Below the pieces are notes generated by a model, which worked only from the letters and a program-made list of their open reading frames with translations, searched no databases and was not told the DNA's origin. A stretch of 64,000 nt of DNA from Microcyclospora pomicola (lineage: Eukaryota > Ascomycota > Dothideomycetes > Capnodiales): assembly GCA_002786065.1 (NCBI GenBank), contig NHNY01000016.1, positions 186,001-250,000 on the forward strand, in the 5' to 3' direction. Shown here one piece after another: positions 1 through 10,926 of this stretch. The first letter of the stretch is position 1. Each line of letters opens with the position of its first letter. A program made the position numbers and the translations under genes.

Positions 1-1628
1 ATGTGGTGGCGCCGGAGCAGGCTGTCTCGGCGACGTTGCTGGGCATTGGCGGCGGCGCGTGAGACGAGCGGGTGTTGGCGGCGGATGACTTCGGCGCGAC
101 GCAGGTTTTCTGGTGAAGTACCCAACGCGGAGGCTGTGTTGTTGGCGGGGCTGACCCAGGACGGAGGGAGTGGTCCGTTGGGTGGCGGTGCGGTTGAAGA
201 TTGTGGCGGCGGGGGCGATGTGGAGGTGGAGGAGCCAGAGGAGAAGCGCGACTTGAGGTATTGGAAGATCACGTTGACGTCTACATCACGTTCCCAGTAT
301 TCGCGCTGCTGATCCAGGCGGTTGGCTTCGGTGCTTGGTTGAGCGGGCTCCTCTTCGATGCCCCAAAGGGAAGTATCGGTTTGGTCTGTAGGTGAAGCGG
401 GCGCTTGCGCTAGAGTTGGGGCGAATACAGGATCGGAAGAACGGCGGGCAAGTGGTAACCGTCGCTGCAAGCGTGAGGGTGTTGGCTGAGGCCGGGTATA
501 TGAAGCAGGAATGCCTGCATAGTCGAGTTCCTGTTGTGCAGCACGTACATAAGTTGAAAACGCGCCAGAAGGGTGCTCGGAGAATTGGTGAACCAGAATG
601 CCAAGCTCACGGGCAATCCGTTCGATGAGCTTCGTCTCCCAGCCCGGGGCTTGATCTCGAAAGGTGACTCGCGATTCATTCGAGACAGCAGCCGCGATGG
701 GTGAAGGTTGTGTAGGCGTGGGAGATGGATCATCGACAAGCTGTTCACCGAAAATGACAGACAATGTGGTTTCGTCCAATCCGATCAGGTCTTCGATCAC
801 GCGGCGTGTGATGCGCCGCCAGAACGACTCGCTGGGTTGCTGCCCGTCGCCGAACTTGTCGTGCTCGGATCCTCCAGCGTACACGCTGTTGGTCTGCCGA
901 CCAGCAGCAGTAGTCTCTCGCACGCTCGGGAGTGTCCCGATCGAAGCACCCATCCTACTCATGTGCCTCCGCCGTCTCCTCGCGTCGCGCTCGATCTCCT
1001 CCAACACAGCCTTGCTCTGCTCCATCCGCCATTGCTCGATCCGAGCCGTACGTTCGTCGGCCGGATCGATGACAGCTTCTTGCTCCTCCTCCATCACACC
1101 CAGCTGTGGCTGCCCACTACTTCGCCGATACCTCCCCCGTCGCCGATGTGGATTGTGGCGTTCAAACTGCCACAACTGCTCTTGAAAGCCGTCGGAGGAT
1201 GGAAAGGCTCCCAGGCCATCATGTGTGGGGAGTATTGCGCCGCCGCTTTGGTCGATGTGGTTGGAGGAGGTGGAGAAAGGGTGGTGGAATGCGTGCAGGC
1301 CATCGTCCAGACTGTCAAGCTCCGCGCCGTCGTCATCGTAGTCGGTCCCTAAACCGGCAGCATCTCCTTCGCCACCATCTGTGACAGCTTGCGATCGAAT
1401 GTGCGTCTCCAAGGAACCAAAGTCGGAGAGGTGTGTGGCGGTGCGCGGGGTTTGGGATGTTCGCGAGCGGTCTTCATCGGTCTGGGGAGAGAAGAGGATC
1501 CATTCCTGGCTTTCCGCGAGCGATCGTTTGCGCCCGGGGACTACAGCTGGAGCAGCATCGACGGTGGGTTGTGGGAGCGAGTGCAGGCGTGAGACGGTCG
1601 GGCGTTGTTGTGGTTGTTGAAACGCCAT
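1..1628 (-). CDS. hypothetical fungal protein, C-terminus cut off by window edge
   Basis: An uninterrupted frame runs from an ATG at 1628 to the left edge: 542 codons with no stop and no intron needed. I do not recognise the protein. It has a low-complexity polar N-terminus (residues 1-150), a charged helical stretch near 195-225 (EQWRMEQSKAVLEEIE followed by a run of arginines), and a more ordered segment near 270-300 containing ESFWRRITRRVIEDLIGLDE, which looks like the best-conserved part. The later region is proline- and serine-rich. There is no signal peptide or membrane segment. The basic clusters and disordered tails would suit a nuclear or cytosolic scaffold, but that is inference. 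Shorter open frames on the plus strand here are shadows. Confidence 0.6.
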   Translation of the reverse strand, partial: MAFQQPQQRPTVSRLHSLPQPTVDAAPAVVPGRKRSLAESQEWILFSPQTDEDRSRTSQTPRTATHLSDFGSLETHIRSQAVTDGGEGDAAGLGTDYDDDGAELDSLDDGLHAFHHPFSTSSNHIDQSGGAILPTHDGLGAFPSSDGFQEQLWQFERHNPHRRRGRYRRSSGQPQLGVMEEEQEAVIDPADERTARIEQWRMEQSKAVLEEIERDARRRRRHMSRMGASIGTLPSVRETTAAGRQTNSVYAGGSEHDKFGDGQQPSESFWRRITRRVIEDLIGLDETTLSVIFGEQLVDDPSPTPTQPSPIAAAVSNESRVTFRDQAPGWETKLIERIARELGILVHQFSEHPSGAFSTYVRAAQQELDYAGIPASYTRPQPTPSRLQRRLPLARRSSDPVFAPTLAQAPASPTDQTDTSLWGIEEEPAQPSTEANRLDQQREYWERDVDVNVIFQYLKSRFSSGSSTSTSPPPPQSSTAPPPNGPLPPSWVSPANNTASALGTSPENLRRAEVIRRQHPLVSRAAANAQQRRRDSLLRRHH

Positions 1629-2980
1629 GGGGGTTGTTGTTGTGATCGGGGGGCGGTCGCGAAGTCACGCGAGGGGAGGGGCCAGGTCGATGATGCCCAG
1701 TTGTGCCAGCCAAGGGGGACAACAAGCAGCTGGAACTGGACGCAGGCGGGTGATATGGTATACAGATGCTTTGTTAGGAGTCTGGCGTATTCGTTATTGT
1801 TGAGAGTAGAGTAGAGTGTGTATTGTAGACGTCGACGACAAAGAGATAGCGGTAGCGGAATGTCGATGTCAAGATGAGGTGCTCTGGCGTTATCGGCGGG
1901 TGATGATGAGCTCGACTTGTCTAGTATGGGGCGTAGTATGCTGTTGGCGCCCGCTCCTGTTAATCACACCGACGAGCCTCTGATAATGTTTGCTGGATGA
2001 TGAGACGGGGGTCATGTGGACAGGACATAGAGGCCGCATCAGCATCCACGGATCATCGTGACCCGAACTCAGGAGGATGATCCGGATGTGAGAGGGATGA
2101 TGAGCATGACAGGTTATGGCAGCTATCGGGACATATGATATACGAATACTATACCTCCCTCAACGACTACCTCTATCTCTAGGTATACTTCTACATATTC
2201 CTGGTTACTGATTCATTAGCTGATGATCCTCCTCTTCCTGCCACTCGGTCCGGCGCCGTCTCACGGCTGATGAGAGCTCAGGGTTCCTCACTTTACCGCC
2301 TCCCAAGCTAAGGCACACCGATCCCCCACGCAAAACGTATTTATTTGTTGGGACGACGTGTATACATAAGGTACACGTACTTCTACACCCGCGTATCGCC
2401 TCTGTTATGCTGCCTCACATGCAGTGTACATCCTGACGAGGTATAGTTGTTGGGCGGTAAGCATAGAATATATGGCAGATCGACGGGTGTTGACGTGGTC
2501 GCCCTCAACACCCTCCCCATCCGCCTCACTCGAAGCTATCTTCATACATCAGGCTGATCCTACTCAATCACAACACAGCCCGACAATATCTGGCAATGCC
2601 GGGATACTGGCCTGAGACATACATCGATACCTTAGATGTATGTATAAGTGCCTCATCACGACTGGCCCATTCGTCCTGACTTGACTTGCCGACGCTGAGC
2701 TCGAATGCTGGTACCAAGGCATCCAAGTGATCTGCTCAGCCTTGTATAATCATGTTTGCCTTCTTCTGACCGCTTCACGCCACGTCCATCGCCCGAAGCG
2801 ACCAGGAAACACCGAAGGAAGTCCTCTGAGTCAAGGCCGACTTAGATCGAAAGGAAAAGTATGGCATATTGATTCCATGCTAGAGCACATCTCATGGACG
2901 GCCAAGGATGTTCAATATACACTACATGCCTTCAGAATCGCTCGTAGTCTACATGTCTATAATGCTGTCTTCGAACTCCT
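1629..2980. other. intergenic, no gene seen
   Basis: Only short, compositionally random open frames. It is the shared space between the 5' end of the left-edge gene and the 3' end of the OST3/6 gene. TAAGGTAC-type motifs lie near 2367 and 2627. Confidence 0.5.
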
Positions 2981-4145
2981 CTAGAATGGGGGAAGCCAGA
3001 AGGGATATCCACCGTTCTTCACTCGAAACACGCTGAGCAGGAACGAGTACATCACGAGAATGACACCGCCCCAGACAAACACAGCGACTTGCTGAGCTCG
3101 TGGATCTGTCATCCGTGGCACTTTGAGGGCCAGAGAAATAGTGGCGAATGCAAGCACGCCATCTGTCGTACCAAGTCAGCCGATGTACACAAAAAGTAGA
3201 AAGCACAGAGCGATACGCACACATGGCCGCCACGATCTGCGTCTCCATGCCGAACTGGTTGGAAAATCCTCCAGCAAAGTAATTGATCCCGCCCTTTCCG
3301 TTGTTCTGCACATATGGGACATTTCGGATGCGGTTGTACATGTGTCCGCTGGTGAAAAGCAGGACAAGAATCAAGCTGATGGCAGCCCAGAGGTTTCGGT
3401 TCTGCAAGAAGGGGAGAATGTATGGTGCGGCGACGGCGAAGAAGCTCACAGCGCCGAGGATGGCAGTCGTGACCATCGCAATCTTGAAATAATTCACGGG
3501 GCGAACAAACGCTGGTTTCGGGCCATGAGGGAGCTGTCGTGAGATCCAGGCATGGATCGGCTCGGCGGTGACGGTGCTGAGCATCTTGTCAGTATCGCCA
3601 GCAGACTAGGCTCATCCACTGCTCAACATAACATACCCAGCGCTGAAATCGAAACGAGCAGGAGAAGGGTCAGATTTCGCATAAGGACCAATATTCGGCG
3701 CAAAGTACAGCAACACAGGTGCCGTTTGGAGTTGCATCTGCCAGGCTGTTCAGTAATGATTTCCAAGCCCGCTGTTTTGATTCCCCAGTCTCACCGATTG
3801 AAATGTGTTCCGCCCATCCAAAAAGTCCAACGTAGCATAGATCAATTTTGACTCTCCCTTGTTGTCTCCCTTGGTCCATTGCTTGGCCAGCAGATCCCAG
3901 TCAGGTTGGAACTCGTTGCACATCTGGCATGAAAATCGGGCGTCCAGGGCTGTCAGGAGCACGGCGACCGAGAAGTCTCGTGGGGCCTTGATCAATGCAT
4001 CGTAGGCGGTATCGTCGAGTTGGATGGGCCCTCCTTTGGAAACCTGCTTCGCGAAGACCTCGTCGAATCCGCCCTTCAGGGACTTTTTGGCTGCGAATGC
4101 AGTAAATGGCAGCAACGCCGCGGTCAGGAAATGTGAGAACCTCAT
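2981..4145 (-). CDS. OST3: oligosaccharyltransferase subunit Ost3/Ost6 family
   Basis: Four exons (4145-3795, 3737-3637, 3576-3221, 3162-2981) joined by three GT-AG introns of 57-60 nt give 329 aa, close to the family's usual 330-350. The start at MRFSHFLTAALL gives a clean signal peptide; an ATG 93 nt upstream in frame would bury it. The lumenal thioredoxin-like domain carries a CxxC redox site (CQMC) near residue 75. Four membrane spans follow, and the end, NGGYPFWLPPF, is characteristic of the family. In the ER membrane this subunit traps cysteine-containing acceptor proteins by mixed disulfide so that the oligosaccharyltransferase can glycosylate nearby Asn-X-Ser/Thr sites. Ost3 and Ost6 cannot be told apart by eye. 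Its 5' end faces the coiled-coil gene to the right. Confidence 0.93.
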
Positions 4146-4416
4146 GGCGATGGGTGTGAGGTGTTGAGAAGAAGAACGGCGAGTCGTCGTCAGAGTCCAA
4201 TGCAGCCCACTAGCTAATAGAGCTTGGAGAGGTGGCATCTATGGTGGAATAAGCATGCGGCTCGGCGGGATGATCCGCGCTTTGTTTACTCCCATGGCGG
4301 GCCATGTCAACAGTCCACCCAACTCTCACTGACGTTCACTGTACGACCTCACATGCTTCCCAACTACTTACAGCGTGCATGATCTTAGCATCATAGTCTT
4401 GGCTGTATCAACTTTC

Positions 4417-6429
4417 ATGAGTATGGTTCCTGCGCCCATCCACATGGCTTCTACCGGGATCTACGAGAAACTTTACACCCAATCGCTACACAGTCACGCG
4501 CTGGAGCTGAAATGCGAACGGCAATCCAACCTGGTGGAAGCGCTGGCCCAAGACGAAGACATTCGCAAGTTGCGCATCGATATACATATCTTAGAGGACG
4601 ACTATGACGATCTCCGGACGCTCTTGACTCAAGAAGAGGACCGATCCGACAAATTCGAGCAGCTGGTGAACAGCAATCTGCTCCGCGCCGAAGATGCGGA
4701 ATTGCGGCTGCAGGAAGTCACCGAGGAGCTGCGATTGCGAGAGAACGAGCTGGCCACTGCTGAAGCCGAGAACGATGCGCTACGAAACACCACCGCCGAT
4801 GCGACCGCAGCACTTGCCGAGAAGCTGGCGTTGACGCGTGAGTTGGCAATCGTGAAGCCTGAGCGAGATCACTTCAAAGCTCAAGCTGCGTCTACCGAGC
4901 AGTTGTTGGCAGACAAGCTCGCGCTTCAACGAGAGCTGAGTGACGCTAAATGCGAAGTCGAGAACTCTAGGCGCGAAGTCAAGCGTGCGATGGCCAAGCG
5001 ACGCAACACTGGCGTGGAGATTGCACAAGAGGAGCAGATGGAAGATCTGCGACGACAGCTTGCAAAAGAGAAGCGTGCACGAGCACGCGCGGAAGAGGCG
5101 GCAGACGTGACGCAGGCTGATGTGGATGTGGATGATGTGCGAAAAGAGCTTGCTCGGGAGAAGCGTGCTCGGCAGAAGGCGGAAGAGAGGTTGGATGAAG
5201 CTGAATCGTCAACTCAGGTGGAAGATGTGCGCAGAGATCTACTGCAGGAGAAGAAGTCGAAAGAGAAGCTGGAGGACCAGCTAGAGAACTTGCAGCTAGA
5301 ACTGGAGAAAGCAAAGAAAGCGGCGGCAAGAGCATCGAAGCGCGCCGATGGCATCTCCCAAGCCGACGATCAAGCAGAGGCTCTTCGTGAAGAGCTTGCC
5401 AAAGCGAATGAAGTGCGAGCTGCAGCAGAAAAGAAAGCCGAGATTGCTGAGACCAAGGCGAAGAAGGCTGAGGAGCAAGTCGCGGCGGATGCCGAAGCCA
5501 AGAAAGCAACTTTAGACAAGCTCGATCAATTTCGAACGAAGCTGCGCTCAACGAAGGAGCAGCTGAAACATGTCGAGGCGGAACTCGAGCTGGCCAAGGC
5601 GGCTGCAGAGAAAGCAGCGACGAACAACACAGCTGCCAGCAGGAAACCAACGAGCAAACGCAACGCCGCCCAGATGGATGCCGACGCCACCACACTGGGC
5701 ACGCCTGGAGATGGTCCGGCGACCAAACGCAGCCGCGCCGCAGCTATGGCTGGCGACAAATCTACCTTCTCCATAACCCCGTTCCTTAATAAGACGACCA
5801 GCGTCATGGCCGGTAGTGACAATGACGATGACGAAGCACCCGATGCGTCGCCAGCTGCTGCCAAAACTCGGGCGCCGCTCGGCCAACAACCGGCATCGAA
5901 AGCCAACATCCCGAAAAAAGCCGCGCGTAAAGCCAAAGCGCCGCAACTCGAGATGGTGACGGAGGAGACGAGCGAAGACGTCCACACGCAGGGTCAGGAG
6001 AACGCCATGAGGGCGGCATCATCCAAGATCCGGCTGAAGACTGGCGACGAGCCCGTCGACGCGGAAAAGAAAACGAAGGCGCGCAAACGCAGGAGCATCC
6101 ACGACTTCAAATCGTTCGCGCACGAGCCCGAAGTGCAGAAGGCCAAGACGAAGAAGCGCAAGCTGGGCGGGCTGGGCAAGACGCTGTTCGACGACGACGA
6201 CGATGTCGCGCCGACGCGCGCGATGCCGGGGAAGAGCGTGTTCGGCTCCAAGGGGTTCGCGGCGCTGGGCGGAGGCAAGAAAGCCGGCGGGTTGTTGGGC
6301 GGTGCAGGGGCGGGAAGTGTAGGCGCAGGAGCTCAGCCGGGCACGACGATGCTCGAAGGCAGCATCTCGGCCTTCTCGCCACTGAAGCGCAGTCGGCGGG
6401 TGAATCTGGACGATACTTTACGTGGTTGA
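4417..6429 (+). CDS. nuclear coiled-coil protein, unknown function
   Basis: An intronless frame of 670 aa from ATG 4417; the more conserved-looking start may be the ATG at 4444 (MASTGIYEKLY). Residues of about 30-410 are almost continuous heptad-rich coiled coil, with repeated blocks of the type VEDVRRDLLQEKKSKEKLED. The C-terminal third is basic and disordered, with several nuclear-localisation-like patches (TKKRKLGGLGK, KARKRRS) and an acidic patch DDDDD near 605. The tail FSPLKRSRRVNLDDTLRG resembles a short CDK or docking motif. The architecture suits a kinetochore, spindle-pole or chromatin scaffold, but I cannot place it in a named family. An upstream exon ending before the acceptor-like ttacag at 4368-4373 is possible. 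It converges with MRM2, leaving 233 bp between the stops. Confidence 0.75.
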   Translation: MSMVPAPIHMASTGIYEKLYTQSLHSHALELKCERQSNLVEALAQDEDIRKLRIDIHILEDDYDDLRTLLTQEEDRSDKFEQLVNSNLLRAEDAELRLQEVTEELRLRENELATAEAENDALRNTTADATAALAEKLALTRELAIVKPERDHFKAQAASTEQLLADKLALQRELSDAKCEVENSRREVKRAMAKRRNTGVEIAQEEQMEDLRRQLAKEKRARARAEEAADVTQADVDVDDVRKELAREKRARQKAEERLDEAESSTQVEDVRRDLLQEKKSKEKLEDQLENLQLELEKAKKAAARASKRADGISQADDQAEALREELAKANEVRAAAEKKAEIAETKAKKAEEQVAADAEAKKATLDKLDQFRTKLRSTKEQLKHVEAELELAKAAAEKAATNNTAASRKPTSKRNAAQMDADATTLGTPGDGPATKRSRAAAMAGDKSTFSITPFLNKTTSVMAGSDNDDDEAPDASPAAAKTRAPLGQQPASKANIPKKAARKAKAPQLEMVTEETSEDVHTQGQENAMRAASSKIRLKTGDEPVDAEKKTKARKRRSIHDFKSFAHEPEVQKAKTKKRKLGGLGKTLFDDDDDVAPTRAMPGKSVFGSKGFAALGGGKKAGGLLGGAGAGSVGAGAQPGTTMLEGSISAFSPLKRSRRVNLDDTLRG

Positions 6430-6662
6430 AGCGGAGCGGATATGCGTGCATGATGAATTTTGTTCCCGTACTTCAGGGGTCTTTTTGGGATATAGCCGGT
6501 GTTTTCTTGTTGGCAGATTCCGGAAATGCCAGACGCCGCCATTCTATGCTTTCCTCCCGGCATATGCTCTATAACGATGCTCCGCTTGCCCAGTCATGAT
6601 CCATTCCATTCCATTCCCAATCACATCCCCTCCCCTTTCCTCTTCCCCGAACCCTTGCACTC

Positions 6663-7797
6663 TCAATCTCGACCCCCCAAAACCGCCTCCCTCTCCACGC
6701 CCGCCTTCCTCTTCAGCCCCACCAGATACGCCTCGCGGCTCTCCTTCCGGCTCGAGTCGGGCTTGATGCGATGCACTTTCGCGAACAGCTGTTTGAGCCG
6801 CATCTCCAGCGCGTGGTCCTCTGCGCCTTGGTAGAACTTGCACAGGAAATGGCCGCCGGGGCGCAGCGTGTCGTAGGCGAATTCGAGCGCGGCGAGGCAT
6901 AGGTCCTGTGATCCACCCCTCGAAGGAAGGGGAGGGGTGGGATTGTCAGGAGGGATGCAGTTTAGATGACGATGGCTTTTCTTCGGGCAATGGAAGGGAG
7001 AAAAGGGGACAACGATTTTCATCGAGCATTTCCTTGGTGTTTGTTTCTTGTAAACTGGAATAGGATTTGGATCGACTACATACCATGCTGCCCGCGTGGT
7101 CCTTGAACGCAATGCCGCTCGTGTTCATCATCCTGAGAAAGGGCCGGTTAACGCTGCGCAGCCAGGTGCCGCCGTCCAAGGGCCAGGGGGCTGACATGTC
7201 ACTGAGCACGACGTCGACGACGCGACCGTCGGCCTCGTCCTGCTCCGTCTTCGCTTCTTCAACGTCCCCTTCACCTTCCTCCCCTCCCACCTCCCCCTTG
7301 CCCTCCCCAAACGCCCCCTCCCGCACGAACCGCCTCAACTCCTGCCGGATCTCCTCGCTCAAGAAGTCGCCCTGCAGCGTGCTCACGCCCCGCGGCGGCT
7401 GGGCGGGGATGACATCGATGCCGACGACGCGGCCGCCGGGCTGGACCTTCGAGAGCGCGACCTGGCTCCAGCTGCCGGGCGCGAAGCCGAGATCGACGAC
7501 GGTGGCGCCGCGGGTGAAGAGCGTGTGGCGCGCGTGGATCTCAAGCAGCTTGTAGGCGGCGCGCGACTTGAGACCGGCGAGTTTTGAGGCGCGCGTGTAG
7601 GGGTCGGAGGATTGGCGGGTCTTCCAGCGGGTGGAGGAGGAGGAGGGGCGGGAGGGGAGGAGGAGAAGGGGTTGGGTTGGTTGAGAGAGGAGGTAGAGCT
7701 CCGGTCGACGAATGAAGTTGGGGAGTTTTGAAGAGAGGAGGGCTGGGATCCGTTGCGTCTGGGCGAGGAGAGAAGCGCAGCTCGGCCGCGCGAGCAT
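6663..7797 (-). CDS. MRM2: mitochondrial rRNA 2'-O-methyltransferase, RrmJ/FtsJ type
   Basis: Two exons (7797-7084, 6905-6663) around a 178-nt intron beginning gtatgt and ending cacag give 318 aa in frame. The first 55 residues are basic and hydroxylated, like a mitochondrial presequence. The fold then follows RrmJ: SRAAYKLLEI with the catalytic lysine, the SAM-binding motif VVDLGFAPGSWSQVAL, the aspartate in VVLSDMSAPW, the second lysine in GGHFLCKFYQG and the glutamate in SREAYLVGLKRK, so the K-D-K-E tetrad is complete. Known members methylate the ribose of a U in the A-loop of the mitochondrial large rRNA. A Glu/Gly-rich insertion of about 30 residues (near 185-215) precedes the SDMS motif and is longer than usual. 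The nucleolar Spb1 and tRNA Trm7 relatives lack the presequence. Confidence 0.92.
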
Positions 7798-9525
7798 TGG
7801 ATTGTTTCAATGTTATGGTGAACGTCGTGATTATAGAGATTAAATGTTAGAGTAGAGAGAATCAATGGACGGAATGGTGATGAAATGACGAAGTTAAGGT
7901 AAGTGACAATTTATTGATGAAGCAATCGGCCTCTACATAGCTCCATTTAAGGTTATAGTCACCTAGCCTTTAGCTAACTATCCATAGCTTCTAGAGTGTT
8001 TTACTTTGGTGTTTTACTGCTCGATCACTTCTTATAGGTAGTAAATGTAAATAACCTGGTCCTTGTTCTCTCGTTCGTCATAGAGTGCACTATGTACCTA
8101 AGGAGCGATCATCACTCGTCGCTATCCTGATGTTGACTTCTTAAACACTCGTCGTACCTTGCAAGATCTGCCTACTTCTCCCGAAAACGTTGGCTGCCTT
8201 ATACTTATGGCGTACTTCGTCCTTCAGATCGACAGGGTATTGGACATTCGTGTAGCGAGGTACTTCATAAAGGACCTCATCAGCACGCAACATGAATGCT
8301 AGAACCACAATAACGTTCCGTGTTCGAATCAGTCGCTCATTTGCCCCCAGCCTCGTCTGCAAGCTACGAGCTAGCAGCTTCGTCCGCTGCCATACCTCCC
8401 TTCTCACGATTCGTGATCGAATGGGTGGTCACCTCAACACTGCCAATCTCAACTGCGGCGTCTCACGAAAGCTAGCAGCTAAGGTAACCGTGCATACACG
8501 CAAGACATAAGAGATGAACATCCCTACGAACCACTGTATGTACATGCAGATTGTAATTAGCATAGATAACTGCTCGCTGCCAAAAATAGACCACCGACCC
8601 AGTTCCTCGTCTCTCCAATCTTTGATCCAGCGAAACCGTTGGCGACATCTCCAACCTCGAGTATGCACACACGGTACGACTAACGGTAGACATGCATGGG
8701 ATTTCGATAGTTTGTCCGCATAGGCCGAACCATGGTGCTATACTCTACGCCACACCGACCCGGACCCGTGCTCGTGCATGTACATACATGTATTGCTTAG
8801 GAGACAGGATGGCGTGGGATTGGGGGTTGTGGAAGGGGATATACCTTATATACCTTATGTACCTTACATGTGTATACTTCGACTTCGACTTTATCTTGCA
8901 CTGGCTCGACCTCCTGCGCAACGCGTCTCTTGCGATGTCATGCAGGCTATCTGCCTCCGAGTGTGGAGTTGGGTGTTTGACATGCTCGTAAGAATGGACG
9001 AATATGGCATGCATGTAGAGAGGATACATTGTAGCAATCTCATGTGAAGACTACACGAGAGGCAACGTATTAAAGGTTTCGAAACAAGAGCAAAACATGT
9101 CGACGGCAAGTAGACAAGATGCTGATTTCCGGGATGGCGAAGGCTTGGCATATATGATCCTCGCATGACTAGATACCTTAGGTGACCTGGATATCTAACA
9201 CTTGAAGCTACCTCTGGTGCCGGCAGTCTATCTACCAAGCCCACGCCAAACACAAGCAGCGAGGCCCGCTTGCGGTCTTCCAGCCATCCACAACGCTCAA
9301 CGCTGGTCGCGGCCAAACACCCAACAAGAAAACTAAATATCTTCAAGAAGTCGGCAAATTCGTCTAGAGACAAGAATAAGATGAATAGCTCAAAAAGGGG
9401 TATCTGTTTTCGTTCCGGACGATGTGTTCCGTGAAAGGGAAGTGAAAAACGTTTCGGGAGAAGGATTGTACAGCCTCTGCAAGTCTAATATCATGCGAAC
9501 AGCTGCAATGAGGCCGATGACATGC
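7798..9525. other. 1.7-kb intergenic stretch without a supported gene
   Basis: AT-richer than its surroundings. The longest open frames begin at non-ATG codons (for example the minus frame entering near 9373) and show no domain. Short palindromic and TACCTTA-type motifs cluster at 8842-8866 and 9172-9187. A GTTCGAATC string at 8323 resembles a tRNA T-loop but has no matching stem. Confidence 0.5.
8842..8866. repeat. triple TACCTTA microrepeat
   Basis: Three near-contiguous copies of taccttat/taccttac lie in AT-rich intergenic DNA. The same heptamer or its complement recurs in many gaps of this window. Confidence 0.55.
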
Positions 9526-10926
9526 TCAGCTTTCAGGCTTGCTGGACGTCACAGGTCGCTCTGACCGGCCTTCCCGCTCCCCCGACGACGCCGCAGAGGA
9601 CTGACTTCTCGGTTCTTCCTGCGAGCGCGATCGACGTTGCACGTCGCGAGACGAGCGTCCGTTGTCGGATTGCGACGTACGCACGATCTCAGGTCCGCGT
9701 CGGCTGTCTGGTCGAGCGTCAGACGGCACTGTCGATGTTCTGCTGTACGCCCGATCACGCCCACCCTTGCGGGACGCTGTCGATACCGTACTCATCGCGG
9801 GCGAGGTACGCTGTGGCCCAGTCGTCGGAGCAGGAATCGGCTGGTGACCTCCCTGAGCTTTTCGCTTTCGTGGCGATTCCTTGTAGTCACTCTCCGAAAG
9901 ATGAGATCCAGGGAGGGCGGAATGGGGTTCCCCTCGACTTGCCGGGGTGGGTGGCTGAGTACTCTTTGAATCGGTCGGTGGGACCCAATGATGGAAGTAG
10001 ATGGAAGGCGACGAGGATGGTGGGTCAGACGGAGCATTTTGACTTTGCTGCAAAGGGTGTGCGCTACCGGACCCCTGCTGCGCGGGTGGGTGGACATACA
10101 TCTCGTTCGTGGTCAGTCGGGGTAGTTGTGCATGCGCGGCAGAGCGAGGCGCAGAGGTAGGGCCAGTCCGAGGGGCCGGTTGGTAGGCGGAAAAGGTGGT
10201 CTGGATGGGTGCTCCTTGTTGGGTTGCTTCAACGTGCTGACTTGGGACGACTTGTGGTGGGGCTTGTTGTGTCGCGTATGTGGTTGACGCCTGGCCGAGC
10301 TGACGAGTCTCACGTCGCAGCTCGGGCGAGGCTTGCTGCTGGTGGTGGACTTGCTGCTGGGCGGTTTGCAGCTGCGCGGCGTATTGATGCAGATGATCGA
10401 TGCTGACACTCGCCAGATTTGCGCCGCCAATCCCAGCGTAGATCATCGGGATCATGCTTGGTGGGATACCTGCCTGCAGAGCCTCGCGCAGGATCGAATA
10501 TTCGACCCGCCGTTGCTCCAGCCGAAGTTCTTCCTGGCGTGTCTTCTCTCCTTCTTGTAGCCGCTTCTGCTCTTCAGCCTTGGCCAGATACCACTCTCGA
10601 GTCGGATCGTCATGGCGACCAGGCCATTGAGAAGGCGGGGCCGGCAGAGACGCAAGAGGCTGGCTCAGCGGTGGTTGTCTGTTTGGCTCCGGCAGTCCCA
10701 TTGCGGCCGGAGGGGGCAGTCCCCGATGTGAATTCGCCATGGCGTTGCTCTCTGACGCAGTAGTAGTGGTGACGAGGGCGGTGGAGCTGGCCTGCAGCGA
10801 AGGCGCCGAGCGATCGAGTTTGGGGTAGGACAAGGCACGAGACTTTGCGGAGAGTCGCGGCGAGAAATCATACGAAAAGCGTCCATCGAACTCGATCCTG
10901 GGCGGCTGAGAGATGGTGAGCAACAT
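9526..10926 (-). CDS. conserved Q/P-rich filamentous-fungal protein, unknown function
   Basis: An intronless frame of 466 aa from ATG 10926; MANSHRGLPPPAAMGLP about 60 residues in is an alternative start and looks better conserved. A charged helix near 105-150 (EEQKRLQEGEKTRQEELRLE) is followed by REALQAGIPPSMIPMIYAGI, the most structured and probably conserved segment. Then come a glutamine-rich stretch, a proline-rich region, the motif IYFHHWVPP, the basic DYKESPRKRKA, and a long Ser/Arg-rich tail. The composition and the basic SPRKRK patch suit a nuclear regulator or RNA-associated protein. I recall similar proteins in many filamentous ascomycetes without an assigned function, and I do not name it. 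Confidence 0.75.
   Translation of the reverse strand: MLLTISQPPRIEFDGRFSYDFSPRLSAKSRALSYPKLDRSAPSLQASSTALVTTTTASESNAMANSHRGLPPPAAMGLPEPNRQPPLSQPLASLPAPPSQWPGRHDDPTREWYLAKAEEQKRLQEGEKTRQEELRLEQRRVEYSILREALQAGIPPSMIPMIYAGIGGANLASVSIDHLHQYAAQLQTAQQQVHHQQQASPELRRETRQLGQASTTYATQQAPPQVVPSQHVEATQQGAPIQTTFSAYQPAPRTGPTSAPRSAAHAQLPRLTTNEMYVHPPAQQGSGSAHPLQQSQNAPSDPPSSSPSIYFHHWVPPTDSKSTQPPTPASRGEPHSALPGSHLSESDYKESPRKRKAQGGHQPIPAPTTGPQRTSPAMSTVSTASRKGGRDRAYSRTSTVPSDARPDSRRGPEIVRTSQSDNGRSSRDVQRRSRSQEEPRSQSSAASSGEREGRSERPVTSSKPES

Noticed and set aside
1-400. Plus-strand frame starting at the first base
   Set aside because: Arg/Gly-rich shadow of the continuous 542-codon minus-strand gene.
4978-5695. Long minus-strand frame opposite the coiled-coil gene
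   Set aside because: It is the complement of a charged heptad repeat; composition is Leu/Ser/Pro-skewed with no domain.
8300-8345. tRNA-like T-loop string GTTCGAATC
   Set aside because: No flanking 5-bp stem, no acceptor stem or anticodon arm can be drawn around it.
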